Made by a program: the position numbers and the translations under genes | Shown: in pieces, positions 10,263 through 20,118 of the stretch | Layout of the letters: the number at the start of each line of letters is the position of its first letter | Position numbering within the stretch: the first letter of the stretch is position 1 | Notes under the pieces: generated by a model | Seen by the model: the letters and a program-made list of their open reading frames with translations, nothing else | Database searches by the model: none | Told to the model about the DNA's origin: nothing | NCBI GenBank assembly: GCA_964035575.1 | Contig: OZ037847.1 | Location: 558,001-622,000 of the forward strand | Direction of reading: 5' to 3' | DNA: 64,000 bases | Source: Rhynchopus sp. YZ270_cl-10 | Lineage: Eukaryota > Euglenozoa > Diplonemea > Diplonemida > Diplonemidae

Positions 10263-12183
10263 CTATTGTCCCGGACGTCTTTGTTGGGAGGGCGAGAGAT
10301 CACGGTTCACCCGCTGCGCCTTTCTGGCCATGAAGTCCTCTGTGTCGAGACAGTACACGTTGATCTCGTCGTCAACGTCGGTGGAGATCTCACGACATTG
10401 CAGCAGGTTGGTGGTCGAGATATACTGTGGGACGGTCAGGCCCTTTTGTTCAATCTGTAAAGGGTGTGATGGCATTGCAATGTGTGAGAGTAGTCTCTGA
10501 GACTACATACCTTGTCCACCATGTCCATGACCAACTCGCGGATCGCAACCAACGTAAAGTCTTCGCCTTCGCCTTCGTAGTCGGTTACAACAATGCCTGT
10601 GGTGGTGTGCATGGGTATAGGTATGGGAGTTTTTCCTTTTTCGAAAACTTGGTTGCATTAGTGTAGCCACCCTAGAGCAGTGTTGGATGCAGACGTGCAG
10701 ACGTATGCAGCTGCCGCCGTCTGCAGCCGGCTGCAGAAAACGCCAGCTATTTTTCCACAAAACGCCACCTATTTGCAGACGCGCGTTTGCAGCCGTCTGC
10801 CATCACTGCCCTAGAGTGTGCTCACTATCTGTTTCTGGCACCAGTGGTTTCCAGCGAGTCTCCATTTCCTAGCATCTTCACCCTCATCACCATAAAATAT
10901 AATTTTGCGTGTGGGTGTAGGACATACCGTTAGCTTCGTTCCCTCTCACGCAATCCGGTGTATTTTCAAGGATAATGAGTTTGTCCATGTCACGGCCGAG
11001 AAGTGTCAAATCTTTGTTGTACCCCGCGCATCCCTGTAGTTGTTGTAGTGGTTGCGCAGTGCGCTTTCGCAAAGAGTGGACATCTAGGTCTGTACTCAAT
11101 GCGAGCCGAAAGTCATTTGTACAGTGGTGCTATTTTTCTGTTGCATACCGAAAACCATTTTTTGTGTCGGTACACACAATGCCTGATGACGCCTTTTTTG
11201 TCGATGTTTTTGATGACCGCCTGTGAAGTATGGGGGAGTATTTCACTTGAGAAATAAATGTTAAGAATGGAGAGGAGTGGTAAAGCTTTTGCGTTGCGGG
11301 TGTGCTACTCACGTTGCTCTGAGGTGAGTAGCAAAGGTAAAGCGAAGGTTCCCTTGGACGCATACCTGTGCATAAGCCTTGACTCCCGCAGTCCACACAA
11401 CGGGCTCACATCGCTCCGCAAGCATTGTCAGAAGCTCGTCGAGACCGGGTCTGGCGTACAACGGGCCTGCGAGAGATGGTGGTTGGTTTTGCGTTGCTTT
11501 GCTTTATATTACTAGCTTTCTTTACTCCCCACCGCTTTCCAAGCTTTACGCAGTTCTATTACCCGACCTCGACCCCCCCCTGCAACATACCTTCTCTCGC
11601 ATAGATAAGCGTCTCGTCAAGGTCGAGCACCACACACACACGGCCACGGTCCTCCTTTGCTTGCGGCGGGAGCATGCATTTGTTCGGCTCGCTTACCATT
11701 GAAGGCGCTCGTCCACGTCCTGTGACCTGAAGGAGGAGGGTGGTGTTGTCTTGGAGTTTCGTTGCAGAGCAACGAGAATCTGCGGTCAAATAGAGACAAT
11801 TTGTGTCCAGGGTTATTTTGTGGTTGACCCGGCAATGGCTATATGAACAAAATTGATAGCGACCTTCAACTATGTCTTGAAACACGGACCAAGGAGTCTA
11901 ACACGTGTGCAAGGCTTAGGGTGTCAAACCCATAAGCCGCACTGAAAGGGAGATGTGCCAATCCTTGAGGACGCAGCACAGCCCGATCCTGATTTACTGG
12001 AAAGGGGTTTTGAAAATATTACCTTGAAGGACATACCTTATTTTTGAATTTTTGAAATGCGCTTGGTTGGTTTTTTCGGGAGTATTCTTGCTTGAAGGAT
12101 ACCCCCCGCACACGCCCCCCGGAGCTGCAGGCTGGTTGCTGCGGTGTCGCACCTAGCGCCCCTTGAAACCGAACGTTACTCAT
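10263..12183 (-). CDS. FCP1/SCP-type HAD protein phosphatase, multi-exon
   Basis: Removes phosphate from Ser/Thr, classically on the RNA polymerase II tail (FCP1, SCP, Dullard/NIF family). The DxDxT motif reads VVLDLDETL, with the nucleophile Asp first. Downstream are VVWTAG, HCVYRH, KDLTLLGRDM and IILENTP, the standard NIF-domain series. Exons by sequence: 12037-12183 (ATG, 49 codons), a poorly defined exon starting 11988, 11591-11726, 11366-11466, 11149-11220, an exon ending 10928, 10511-10596 and 10263-10454 (TAG). Reading frames join cleanly at most GTATG/AG boundaries. Two points stay open: the end of exon 2, and the junction after 11149. There the obvious acceptor at 11090 is out of frame, while a 19-nt intron (11130-11148) would be in frame. 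The 331-bp intron 10597-10927 contains a hairpin repeat split by a transposon. The tail beyond the domain is acidic, then basic. Confidence 0.85.
10647..10828 (-). repeat. H6 hairpin repeat split by a transposon
   Basis: Class H6: left part CTTGGTTGCATTAGTGTAGCC and right part TGTGCTCACTAT, separated by the 131-bp insertion at 10678-10808. Unbroken copies at 17097 and 52313 show the pre-insertion state. It lies inside an intron of the FCP1/SCP-type gene. Confidence 0.85.
10678..10808. mobile_element. hAT-type MITE, 131 bp
   Basis: Miniature inverted-repeat element. The ends read CAGTGTTGG...GCAGACG and, inverted, CAGTGATGGCAGACG, and the arms stay imperfectly complementary over most of their length. 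It is flanked by the 8-bp duplication CCCTAGAG (10670-10677 and 10809-10816). CAGTG ends with an 8-bp duplication fit hAT. Its target, an H6 hairpin, is known unbroken elsewhere in the window, which confirms the insertion. Confidence 0.9.
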
Positions 12184-12895
12184 TCTCGCTCTTTACCACA
12201 CCTCACACCCCACCAATCTAACCCCACGACGTGAGGTTCCAAGTATATTTACCACCGAGAGAAACCTAATCAAACCCCAAAAGGGGTAAGGGGGGGAGAT
12301 GGGAGGGGGGGAGGGGCACGGCTCTTAGTGTATCACCCAAAATAGTTTTGGGGGTTTTTTTTTGGCACAAAAAAAAACTCCAAAAGAAAAGAAAATGTGT
12401 GTAGGTTTGTTTTGTGTGTATGAGGTGGGGAGTGCTTTTTTTTCCCTGTGAGAGTGGAGGGGGTTGGGTTGGTATCTTAAGCGTGATGCAGGGTCCGGTT
12501 GGGGGAAAAGATTAAGATATAATTTTCAATCGAAAGATGGGGGAAAAGAAAAAAGGTCAAGGATTTATTGGGCCTCTTTGCAAGCTCGAAAGTATTTTCA
12601 GTTGGGGGAGTGGGGGGGGGGAAGAGGGTGCTGGAAGAAAAAGTTGGTTTTGCCGAGATGCAAACTAAAGTGTTAGAAATTATTTGCCACCTCAAAAACC
12701 CCTCTGTTCTCTGGTTTTTTTCCCGTCCAACGAAGCTGCTTCAATGTCAGGGATCTGGAGCGGGTATTTCCCCCCCACTCCTGGTTAGCATATTATTTTA
12801 AATTATTATCACAAATGCTGGGGGTAGGAATGTGCAAGCAAAAACAAAACGTTAAGACGAATAAGGGGAAGCAAAAACAGAATAATATAAACAAA

Positions 12896-12936
12896 GTTGA
12901 CTTGAAATACAACAGCCCGCTCGTGACAGTGTACCT
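12896..12936 (-). repeat. H5 short repeat
   Basis: GTTGACTTGAAATACAA, then CGCTCGTGACAGTGTACCTT. Same module as at 21488 and 60680. Confidence 0.8.
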
Positions 12937-13019
12937 TAAAAAAAAATCTCGTATTTAAGGAGCCTTGTATTTGGATCAAAAAATGACCTGAAATACAAAG
13001 CCGCAGGGAGAGAGAAAAT

Positions 13020-13064
13020 GTTTCAAGGTGAGCCTAAGAACTCTCACCCGTGTTTGGTCACCTT
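13020..13064 (-). repeat. H1 hairpin repeat
   Basis: Outer arms AAGGTGA and TCACCTT are fully complementary here. Other copies have A opposite C at the fourth position, so this is a compensatory state. Confidence 0.75.
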
Positions 13065-13182
13065 GATCACAAATATTCGCACAGACACCTAAGGAAAAAA
13101 ATTGGAAGAGGCAGTACCAGTGGTGCGGCTGCCAAAAACTATCGGTAGTCAGCCCCCAGTAAAAAAAAAAACCCCCTCCCTG

Positions 13183-13232
13183 AAAGATAAATGTGCCTCT
13201 AACGAACGTACATTACACATCTCGAAAAAGAG
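13183..13232 (-). repeat. H2 repeat, long loop
   Basis: AAGATAAATGTGCCTCT on the left, ACACATCT on the right, with an enlarged loop. Confidence 0.55.
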
Positions 13233-13469
13233 GAAAAAAAATTACCAGACAGCTCGGTTACTGAGCGCCCCTTTAAAAAAACACGAAATCTCTCTCTTTC
13301 TCGCTCCTTTTCCCCTTTTTTTGCCCAAAAAAGAAGGGCGAATTCACACTTTTTTCTTCTTCTATTTGCAATCTGTAAACTTCTCTGAATTTTTTTTATA
13401 CTAGCTTTTTTTCTTGTGTACTTGCAACCCCTTTATAACACATCCTCTCTCTCTCTCTCTCTTCTTCCC

Positions 13470-14219
13470 CTATGCTGGCGGCAATGGAGGCGCAGAGATA
13501 CGGTAGGAGTCAAGCGCCGCAAAGAACTTATCTTTGTCGACGTACTCTCCGATAGTGAAGTGCCCTGCCCTGGGATAGGTGCTTAGGGTGTGCTTTGGGT
13601 GTCCCATTGCCTTCAGCGCATTGTCGATGCTGTGTGCCGCGTTAAGGAAGCCCAACTCATCTTGCTCCCCGCAGTGCACGTCTACGGGCATGCATTTTAG
13701 GTTATCCAAATACTTCACCGCAGGGCGGCTCAATGAGCCTGTCACAACCGCAACTGAGGCACAGTCTTGCGGATACATTGCCGCGTAAATAAGAGAAGTG
13801 GTCCCACCGTTGCTGGTTCCTACTACATGAACTTTGTTGCCTTCAATTTGAATCAAGGAGCGAAGATGGTCTACAAGCTGTGGGATCAGCTCCAGCGCTG
13901 CGTCATCTTCCATGAAAAGCCCGAGCTTGTCTGGGCGTAGTGGTGTGATGACTACCCATCCACGCTCTTCAGGTTTCCACGACTGAAAGAACCGAGAAAC
14001 GTGCTGTTGTGCTTCCCCGCTGATACCCAAAATGCAAGGAATCGGCTTGCGTGACGCCAACACCTCCTTGGTCAACCCCATCACCCCAAAGGACAGCTTC
14101 TTCACAGACTTCGATTTGCACTGTACAGCAATCTCCTTCATTTCTAACGTCGTGGAAAATACATTGTTCTTCTTTTCTTGGTCCGATACTGCTCCCAAAG
14201 TCGGCTTAAAGTGTTTCAT
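13470..14219 (-). CDS. alpha/beta-hydrolase (esterase/depolymerase-like), 249 aa
   Basis: A serine hydrolase of the alpha/beta fold. The nucleophile elbow GTSNGG places Ser136. The expected acid and base follow in GEQDE (Asp187) and AGHF (His220). The triad is complete, so an ester or similar bond should be its target, but the substrate is not predictable. No signal peptide is seen (start MKHFKPTLG), so it is probably cytosolic. Length is normal for a single-domain hydrolase. The ATG at 14219 lies 13 nt after TTCTCCAG, which itself follows a 30-nt C/T tract: a very good trans-splice acceptor. The coding region needs no intron and ends in an Ala/Pro-rich tail. The upstream neighbour, a phosphagen-kinase homologue, ends about 200 bp away. 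Confidence 0.88.
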   Translation of the reverse strand: MKHFKPTLGAVSDQEKKNNVFSTTLEMKEIAVQCKSKSVKKLSFGVMGLTKEVLASRKPIPCILGISGEAQQHVSRFFQSWKPEERGWVVITPLRPDKLGLFMEDDAALELIPQLVDHLRSLIQIEGNKVHVVGTSNGGTTSLIYAAMYPQDCASVAVVTGSLSRPAVKYLDNLKCMPVDVHCGEQDELGFLNAAHSIDNALKAMGHPKHTLSTYPRAGHFTIGEYVDKDKFFAALDSYRISAPPLPPA

Positions 14220-14232
14220 TTTTTGCTTTTTT

Positions 14233-14282
14233 CTGGAGAATCTTAGATGAAAGGTGGGGGGAGGGGGGGAGGGGAGGGGGAG
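14233..14282 (-). promoter_or_regulatory. probable spliced-leader acceptor of the hydrolase gene
   Basis: On the minus strand a C/T-rich tract of about 30 nt is followed by TTCTCCAG and, 13 nt later, the start codon. There is room for little more than an acceptor between this and the tract. Confidence 0.5.
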
Positions 14283-14417
14283 TGGAAAAGAGGTACAAAG
14301 GGAAGAGTGGGAGTGGGGGGTGGGAGAGGCTGTCCATAAATTCGATTTCGTTTAAAAAGAGGGGGTGTGCGGGAAGGGGGGGAGTATACTGCATCAGCAG
14401 AGTGGAGCGCCCGGTGT

Positions 14418-15865
14418 TCACATCATCAGTTTGATGGTGTTCCCCTTTTCAAGCTGCTTTTCGAACTCAATCGCCTGCAGGGGTGGTGGTGGTGGTGGTG
14501 ATGGGGTGCATTAGTTTATCGTACGGTAACACATAGTGACCGTAAAAATGTTTGACCTTTTCCGGGGTTTTAGGGGAACCAACAATTAGCGGAGTTCATC
14601 CTCGGGTGTATTAATACAACCAAGTTTTCAAAAACAAAAAATACATACCATGTGCATTGTGTCTATCATTCCCTGCGTAATCTCTACTTCGGTTGGGCCT
14701 ATTTTGCGGGTGCTGAAAATTTCTGTGGTACCGCCAATCACTTTGGTGGGCGACGTGAGGTTGTGCTTGTGGAGGAAGTTGTGGAAGTCTGGGTGGGCGG
14801 AGAGGTGCGGGAACTTCGCGATGACGGAGATTTGGTATGCGGTGCCTATGTTGGCGAGGGAGGGCCCGAGGTAGCCGAAGTTCCTGTGCAGGGCGAAGGT
14901 CTTTGCGATGTGGCGCATGCCCAGCTCAATGTCGGACACAGCAATGGAGAGACGGCCAAACGCGGATGGCACATCCCCACCCTTGGCAATCGACACAATC
15001 TTCATATGGTCCTGCTCATTAATCCACACCAGCAAATTGTGATGACTATTCATATAGAACCCTCTCGCGTCCGGCCAATCCCTCAAGCACCCTGCCGCCT
15101 GCAGCATCGCCCCCTTAGGCTTCGCAAAGCCCAGCCCATTCGACGCAAACGTCTCTTGGTCCTGTACAGACATCTGCGAGAGGCGGTGGTACGACCCCTT
15201 CAAGTTCGTGGAAAGGTATTTCAAGGCCTGCAGAACCATAAATTCGATTTCACGGCGCTCTGCGCGGCCGATAAGCGGGGAGTAACGGTGATCGCTGAAG
15301 TTGCGTGACTGAAAGGGGTTTTGTTGAATTTTTTGAAAAGAAGGGGGGGGTGGGGAATGCATACTGTCTTGGTCTTGACTTCAAGGATGTATTGCGGGTT
15401 GAGTGATGCGTTGCTGAGCTTTTGCGGGTTGGTGTCTGGGATGAACATGGTTTTTGGGTCGTATTTGTGCTTTGCTGAGATGATTGGATGGAAGAGCCCG
15501 GAGAAGGTGTAGTAGGACTCCTCATCACCTGCATAGACTCCAACATGCGGTGTGTGGGGGTTGCCCACGACGTCGACACCGGCTTGTATAACGGAGTCGA
15601 TGCTGCTGCCACGGGCGGTCCTCTTCTTCTCAAGCGCAGCGTACATATCGGGTGTCAGAAATGCTGCCAAATAGCTGTTATGCCCCTTCAGGTCCGGAAA
15701 CTCCTGTGCGCTTGTGCCCCGCCGGTATGCATGCCCAAAGCGGTTAGGGTCGCTGTTGGATGCCTGCACCATATCCAGAGGGCTGTCTGCATGAGCAACA
15801 TCCACACACATCGCAAGTCCCCCAAACCCGCCCACCGCCCCAACAGCACAGCGCCTCCACGACAT
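14418..15865 (-). CDS. phosphagen (creatine/arginine) kinase homologue, probably inactive
   Basis: Three exons in phase 0: 15365-15865 (167 codons), 14649-15308 (220) and 14418-14474 (18 plus stop), giving 405 aa. Introns are 56 and 174 bp with GTATG/CAG ends. The start is an Arg-rich stretch and a short Gly/Ala hydrophobic segment, as in mitochondrial intermembrane-space creatine kinases. Family landmarks are clear: GVYAGDEESY, DWPDARGFY, LLVWINEQDH and a C-terminal KQLEKGNTIK. But key residues are changed. The nucleotide-binding SSRVRTGRS is replaced by EVKTKTSRN, the catalytic second Glu of NEEDH is Gln, the reactive Cys of TCPSNLGTG is Ser in PSLANIGTA, and the Arg after it and in the RGTGG loop is lost. 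I infer a pseudokinase. Frame and introns are intact, so it is probably not a dead gene. Confidence 0.85.
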
Positions 15866-16182
15866 TGTGGTTCTCCTTCTCCTAAGGAGGATATGCAAAG
15901 CTATTCCTGGATGGGATATGGGTTTGGGGGTGGAAGGGGGGAAACGGGGAAAGGTTTGGAGGTTGAAAGGTTGAGGGGGAAAACAGACCTTCCCAAAGTA
16001 TGATTTTGGGGTGATTTTTGCGACGCAAAGAAAAAGAAAGTTCAGTCTTTTTTATTATTCCAGAATAATGTGTGACAAAATGGGGTAAATAGGGAAAAGA
16101 GGGAAAGAGGAAGAGTGGAAAGTGGGGTGAGAAAAAAAAGGGGAATCACTGTTCCAAAATTAAAAAAGGGGGGGGAGAAAAA

Positions 16183-16219
16183 TTTATAAGATGGACCACT
16201 CTCGTACTTAGCCATCTTG
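16183..16219 (-). repeat. H1 hairpin repeat
   Basis: Outer arms AAGATGG and CCATCTT fully pair. Relative to AAGATGA/TCATCTT both partners of the last pair changed, a compensatory change. Confidence 0.75.
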
Positions 16220-16389
16220 AAAGAAGAAAAAAAAAATACGCATTATGGGGGGTGGTAAGAGGGATATGTGTTTTTTTTAAATTACTACACATCACTCCCT
16301 CCGTTGTCCCCTCCCGTTCTTCTTTTTTCAAAAAAGAAAAAAAAGCGGTTTTTTTTTCTCCGTTGTCTTGAACATAATACAAAGAAAAC

Positions 16390-16429
16390 GTTCATGAGAT
16401 GAACCGAAGCCTCTCGTGCTCAGTCATCT
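16390..16429 (-). repeat. H1 hairpin repeat
   Basis: AGATGA...TCATCT fully paired, GAAGC/GCTCAG inner arms, loop CTCTCGT. Confidence 0.8.
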
Positions 16430-16776
16430 ACAAAACTCTTTCGCACTCCACCACCACCCAAAAGGTTTGTTCACAAAACACCCCACAAATAGGGCCAAAC
16501 GAAACACATAAGTTAATCTTGAAAACCGACAGATATCAGGAGGAGTTAAGGGAAATAAAGGAATACGGTAAATGCACCCACAAAGGGGAGGGGGATTTGA
16601 GAGGGGAATATTTTTTTCGCAAAAAAAAAAAAAAAAAAAGCAATTTTTTGATTGCATGTGTATGATTTTTATTTGCATTTTTTGTTGAACTGGGTACAGT
16701 CAAGATAGAGTGGGGGGGAAACTGCTGAGAGGAGGGGAGAGAACTTTAACTCCAGAGGTCTGCAAAAAGAAGAAGA

Positions 16777-16818
16777 GTTTATAAGATGATCCTAAGCCTC
16801 TCGTGCTTTAGTCACCTT
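16777..16818 (-). repeat. H1 hairpin repeat
   Basis: Typical class H1: AAGATGA, CTAAGC, loop CTCTCGT, GCTTTAG, TCACCTT. Confidence 0.85.
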
Positions 16819-16915
16819 GAAAATCATCTGCTCCTTAAATAAATGTTTTGATGGTTATTGCTGTTCATAGCTGCGTGATTTGTTTTACTTATTTGCTTTG
16901 ATACTCTGTTGGCTT

Positions 16916-16948
16916 TAGTGTAGCTGCCATGTGGACAGTTTTCACTAT
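16916..16948 (-). repeat. H6-like hairpin
   Basis: TAGTGTAGCTGCC...TTTTCACTA. The TAGTG/CACTA closing stem of class H6 is kept, the centre differs. Confidence 0.6.
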
Positions 16949-16986
16949 TCCAGAGTTGACTTTTCTTTAAAAATAGCAAACAAAGG

Positions 16987-19089
16987 TCAGCATTCGTCGT
17001 TTGGAACTTCTTGGCCTTCTTCAATAAGTTTGATGAGTTGGGAACGTCTCTTTTCCAGTTCCTGTTTTGATAAAGTCGGAGTGTTGTTTATTTGGAAGCT
17101 TGGTTGTATTAGCGTAGCCACCCTAGAGTGTGCTCCACTATTTATTTTGTTACAATCCCCTACCGAAAGCAGGTTCTCAGATCTTTGTTGGTTTATTGCC
17201 CGGGAAGGACTGTACTCATCCGTCCAAAAACTGCCAAGAGACAGATTTTCTAAAAACGAACATAAAAAAAAGGGGGAAAGGGGGGAGGAAAAAATTACAA
17301 ACCCTCTGTGCTGCATTGTCGGCATCTTCACGCTGCTTCACTTCCGCCATAAAGTCTTTTGTTAGTTGCGTCAGGTCCAGCTCATCTCCGAAGTCTTTTT
17401 CTGCGTTGTTTTTTTGTTGAAAAAAAGTGAAATTTGTGGGAAGAACACCATACCTCTTTGCTGGGTAGCAGACTTCTTCCTGGCCTTGCCCTTTCTTTCC
17501 TTGGCACGCTGCAGGAGGGCTCTGTCTCGCGAGCTCTCTCTTGCGAACATAGTTTCGACGGTGTTCTTCTCGTCATACTGCGCTTGGCTGAGGCCTTGGC
17601 TCAGCTCGAGGAGCACGGTGTTACCGTCAACACCTCCTACTGCCACGTGGCGGCCCTCTTGTGTGCAGGCAAGAGTGTTGAGCGAGAACTCGGAGATCTG
17701 CACAGTCAAGACCGGTGCTGTCTGTCTGTAGAGCAGGTCCCATACGTCCATCGCACCGTCCATTCTTGAGGTAAGGAATACACCTGGACGTGCCGGGTGC
17801 CATGTACCGCTGGTCAGGTACGCCTTGTGGTAGTAAGAGGTGAACATCGGGGTTTTCAACTGCGCATCTTCCGCAGTCCACATCCGTACCGTCCAGTCAC
17901 CTACAGACATGAAGTATTTGGAGCAGTGCGGGTTCCTCATGACAGAGTACACCGGGCCGTGGTGGCCGTGGTAGCTGTGCGATATTTTGTCCTGCGGGCT
18001 CTTGCCTTTTCTGTTGCACAGCAGCACCGACCCCTGCTCGGTACCCACCATGTATTTGCTGGGCCCACCGACCTGCGCGTCGTAGTCGATACAGATGCCA
18101 CCAAGGACACCCTTTGGACCACCATCGTTCACTTTATCCGACGGCTTCAGGACAACAGTCTCCGCCTCCACAGGCTTTTGCAGGCTGCGGATGTCCCAGA
18201 TGAAGGCCTGTCCGTCGGTGGACACAGTCAGGAATTCACCACTCTTTGACATCAGCCACCGGAGGTCCCAGACAGGGTCCTTGTGGGAGTCGTCGATGAC
18301 GGACTTTGATTCGGGTTGTGCGGACTTTGCGTCAGGTGTGCCTGCCTTCCTTGTGTCCCAGAGCTGCACCACGCCGTTGTACGACCCTCCAGCAATGATG
18401 TGTGAATCCTTGAGGGAGTACTGCAGACAGCAGAGAGGGGAGACGGGGATGAGGTCGAGCTCGGGGCAGTTTGGGTTGGTGACATCCCAGATGTGCGACT
18501 TCAGGGACATGCCGTCCTGCGAGCCTTGGAACTTCATGTTGCAGTAGGATATCGCCACCTTCTTCGCGTCGGGCAGCCACGACAGCTTCGACACAGTTCT
18601 CTTCACTGGCGATGGGTCCTGGAAGACCGTCACCGTCTTCGCAGAGGGTGGCCCAGATGAGAGGTCCAACGTTGGCTCCACAAAGTACTCCTCGTAGATG
18701 TCGATTGCGTTGTTCTGCTTGAGGTAGCGTTCTACGTGCTTGTCCAGCAGGTCTTTGCAGGTCAGGTAGTAGGACTCCTCACGCTCAACCTTCTTGCGGT
18801 ACTTCGTTTTGTCATCCAAATCTGTGTAATCAATCGCAGCCGGCCAACCACCTTCAAGATGTGTCTGCCCCTTCGGTCTAGTATCAATCTGCGCCGTATT
18901 CGTCCCATATTCTGACAGCATCGGCACGTTTTCGATCTCCCTCTCATACGGGTCCAACGTACTGTACTCATCCTTCAACGCATTGTTCGGCAGACACTCA
19001 AACAAAGACTCCGGGTCGTTGTTCTGAAACTCCACGGGACGGCCGAACTCCCTCCGACTCTTCTGGTACATAAATGATATCTCTGCCAT
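16987..19089 (-). CDS. DNAI2: axonemal outer-arm dynein intermediate chain 2
   Basis: Scaffolds the base of the outer dynein arm on flagellar microtubules, so the cell builds motile flagella. Exons: 17454-19089 (545 codons plus 1 nt), 17303-17400 and 16987-17061, giving about 602 aa, the family's usual length (human about 605). The N-terminus reads KSRREFGRP, followed by VPMLSEYGTNT, EGGWP and KQNNAIDIYEEYF, which are diagnostic of IC2/ODA6-type chains. A WD40 propeller follows, with LWDTRK, VWDLRW, FIWDIR, VRMW and DVWDLLY blades. The tail is basic, Lys/Arg-rich, with acidic short terminal exons. Intron 1 is 49 bp (GTATGG), intron 2 is 241 bp (GTTTGT donor) and contains an H6 hairpin in sense orientation. 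The start is the ATG of MAEISFMYQK. Exon 3 is short, so its call is less certain. Confidence 0.93.
17097..17140 (-). repeat. H6 hairpin repeat in an intron
   Basis: CTTGGTTGTATTAGCGTAGCC, CCTAGAGTG, GCTCCACTA. Unbroken equivalent of the split copy at 10647. Lies in the last intron of the dynein chain gene. Confidence 0.85.
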
Positions 19090-19715
19090 CTTGTTTCCTT
19101 TTTAAAAACCCTTCAAAAAAAGCCCCTTTTTCTCAAAGCGGCAGGGTATTAGGGGGAGGAGAAGGACGACCCGTTAGGGGAATGTGGGTGTGTGTAACTG
19201 GGGGGGGTCTGTTGGTGACGTTTTTTTGGAGGGGAGATTATTAGAGCAGAATGTAGAAGTTTTTCAAGAGAGGGAGGGAGGGGGGTTTTTTTTGTGTTCA
19301 TCCATGGTTTTGCAAGAAAACTTGACATACAAATCCACCTTGGATGGGGCATATATAGTTTTGCTCCAAAAAAAATGCAGTTGGTAAATCCTTGTCCTAC
19401 TTATGTCTGGTATTGCGGTTTTTTTTTATTATTTTGTGCGGAAAATTCGTAGCTCAGCCTTTACTGCCAACACGACACTAAGTAGGTTATGAACAGCCTA
19501 TCCACACGGAATGCAGACATTAAAAAAAAGAGAATTTGTTTTTGTTAAGATATCGATGTCTGCACATTGCACTGCAGTGCAGACATCTCGAAACAAAGGG
19601 AAACGGAGAGCAAGAAACAACAATTGAAGTCAAGACGGAGCAAGCAATAAAACAAAAAATCAGGGTGGTTGGTACGATCCTGAGCCTTCTCGCAAGCCCC
19701 TACAACAAAATAAAC

Positions 19716-19862
19716 ATAGAAACTTAACACTCATCACACGAAACAACCCATGGGAGAGGTTGTGGTGAAACGCACACACCTCGACCTGTTTGGTGAGGAG
19801 TGGCCCTCCAGCGTGGTTCGTCCCCAGAACCGCAAAGTATGTTCAAAATGCTTCGTTTCTAT
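19716..19862. mobile_element. MITE-like repeat, copy 1
   Basis: About 147 bp bounded by ATAGAAAC and its inverse GTTTCTAT. About 80 percent similar to 24441-24601. It is present in unit 1 of the GH27 duplication but absent from the matching place in unit 2, as expected for a mobile insertion or a precise loss. Confidence 0.65.
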
Positions 19863-20057
19863 TTCCCCCTTCATGAGGTGACATAAAACAAAATAAAATA
19901 AAATAAAAATAAGAACACACAACGTAGTTAACGCAGTGATTCTGTACTCGAGAGTAGCTTCCTTTGGTAGAGGTTCACGCTCAGCCCCTTTTAGGCGGAG
20001 GACATTCTAAAAAAACTACACAAAATCAAAAAACGTTTATTTTTTTTTTTTTTGAAA

Positions 20058-20101
20058 ACTTGGTTGTATTAGTGTAGCCACCTCGAGGGTGCACTCCACT
20101 A
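20058..20101 (-). repeat. H6 hairpin just after a stop codon
   Basis: ACTTGGTTGTATTAGTGTAG...GTGCACTCCACT. Starts 18 nt past the GH27 stop on the minus strand. The same place is occupied in the duplicate at 22251. Confidence 0.85.
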
Positions 20102-20118
20102 TTTTCTTTTTCTTTTCT

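Larger units (their letters stand above)
12184..13469. other. spacer with hairpin repeats
   Basis: No supported gene. Contains H5 (12896), H1 (13020) and H2 (13183) repeats, a partial H5 near 12984-13000 and G- and C-rich runs at 12270-12310. The side next to 12183 is the 5' flank of the FCP1/SCP-type gene. Confidence 0.55.
15866..16986. other. spacer with three H1 repeats
   Basis: No supported gene. Holds H1 hairpins at 16183, 16390 and 16777 and an H6-like copy at 16916-16948, with A/T runs between. The end near 15866 is the 5' flank of the kinase homologue, where CCTCCTTAG sits 16 nt before the ATG. Confidence 0.6.
19090..20118. other. spacer, left flank of tandem GH27 genes
   Basis: No supported gene. 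From about 19450 it is part of the duplicated unit around the GH27 genes. Contains a palindromic GTCTGCA...TGCAGAC stretch (19557-19584), a MITE-like repeat (19716-19862) and an H6 hairpin directly after the GH27 stop. Confidence 0.6.

Noticed and set aside
14628-15362. Two separate kinase-like genes
   Set aside because: The two frames join in phase through a 56-bp GTATGC/CAG intron, and a third exon completes the family's C-terminus, so it is one gene.
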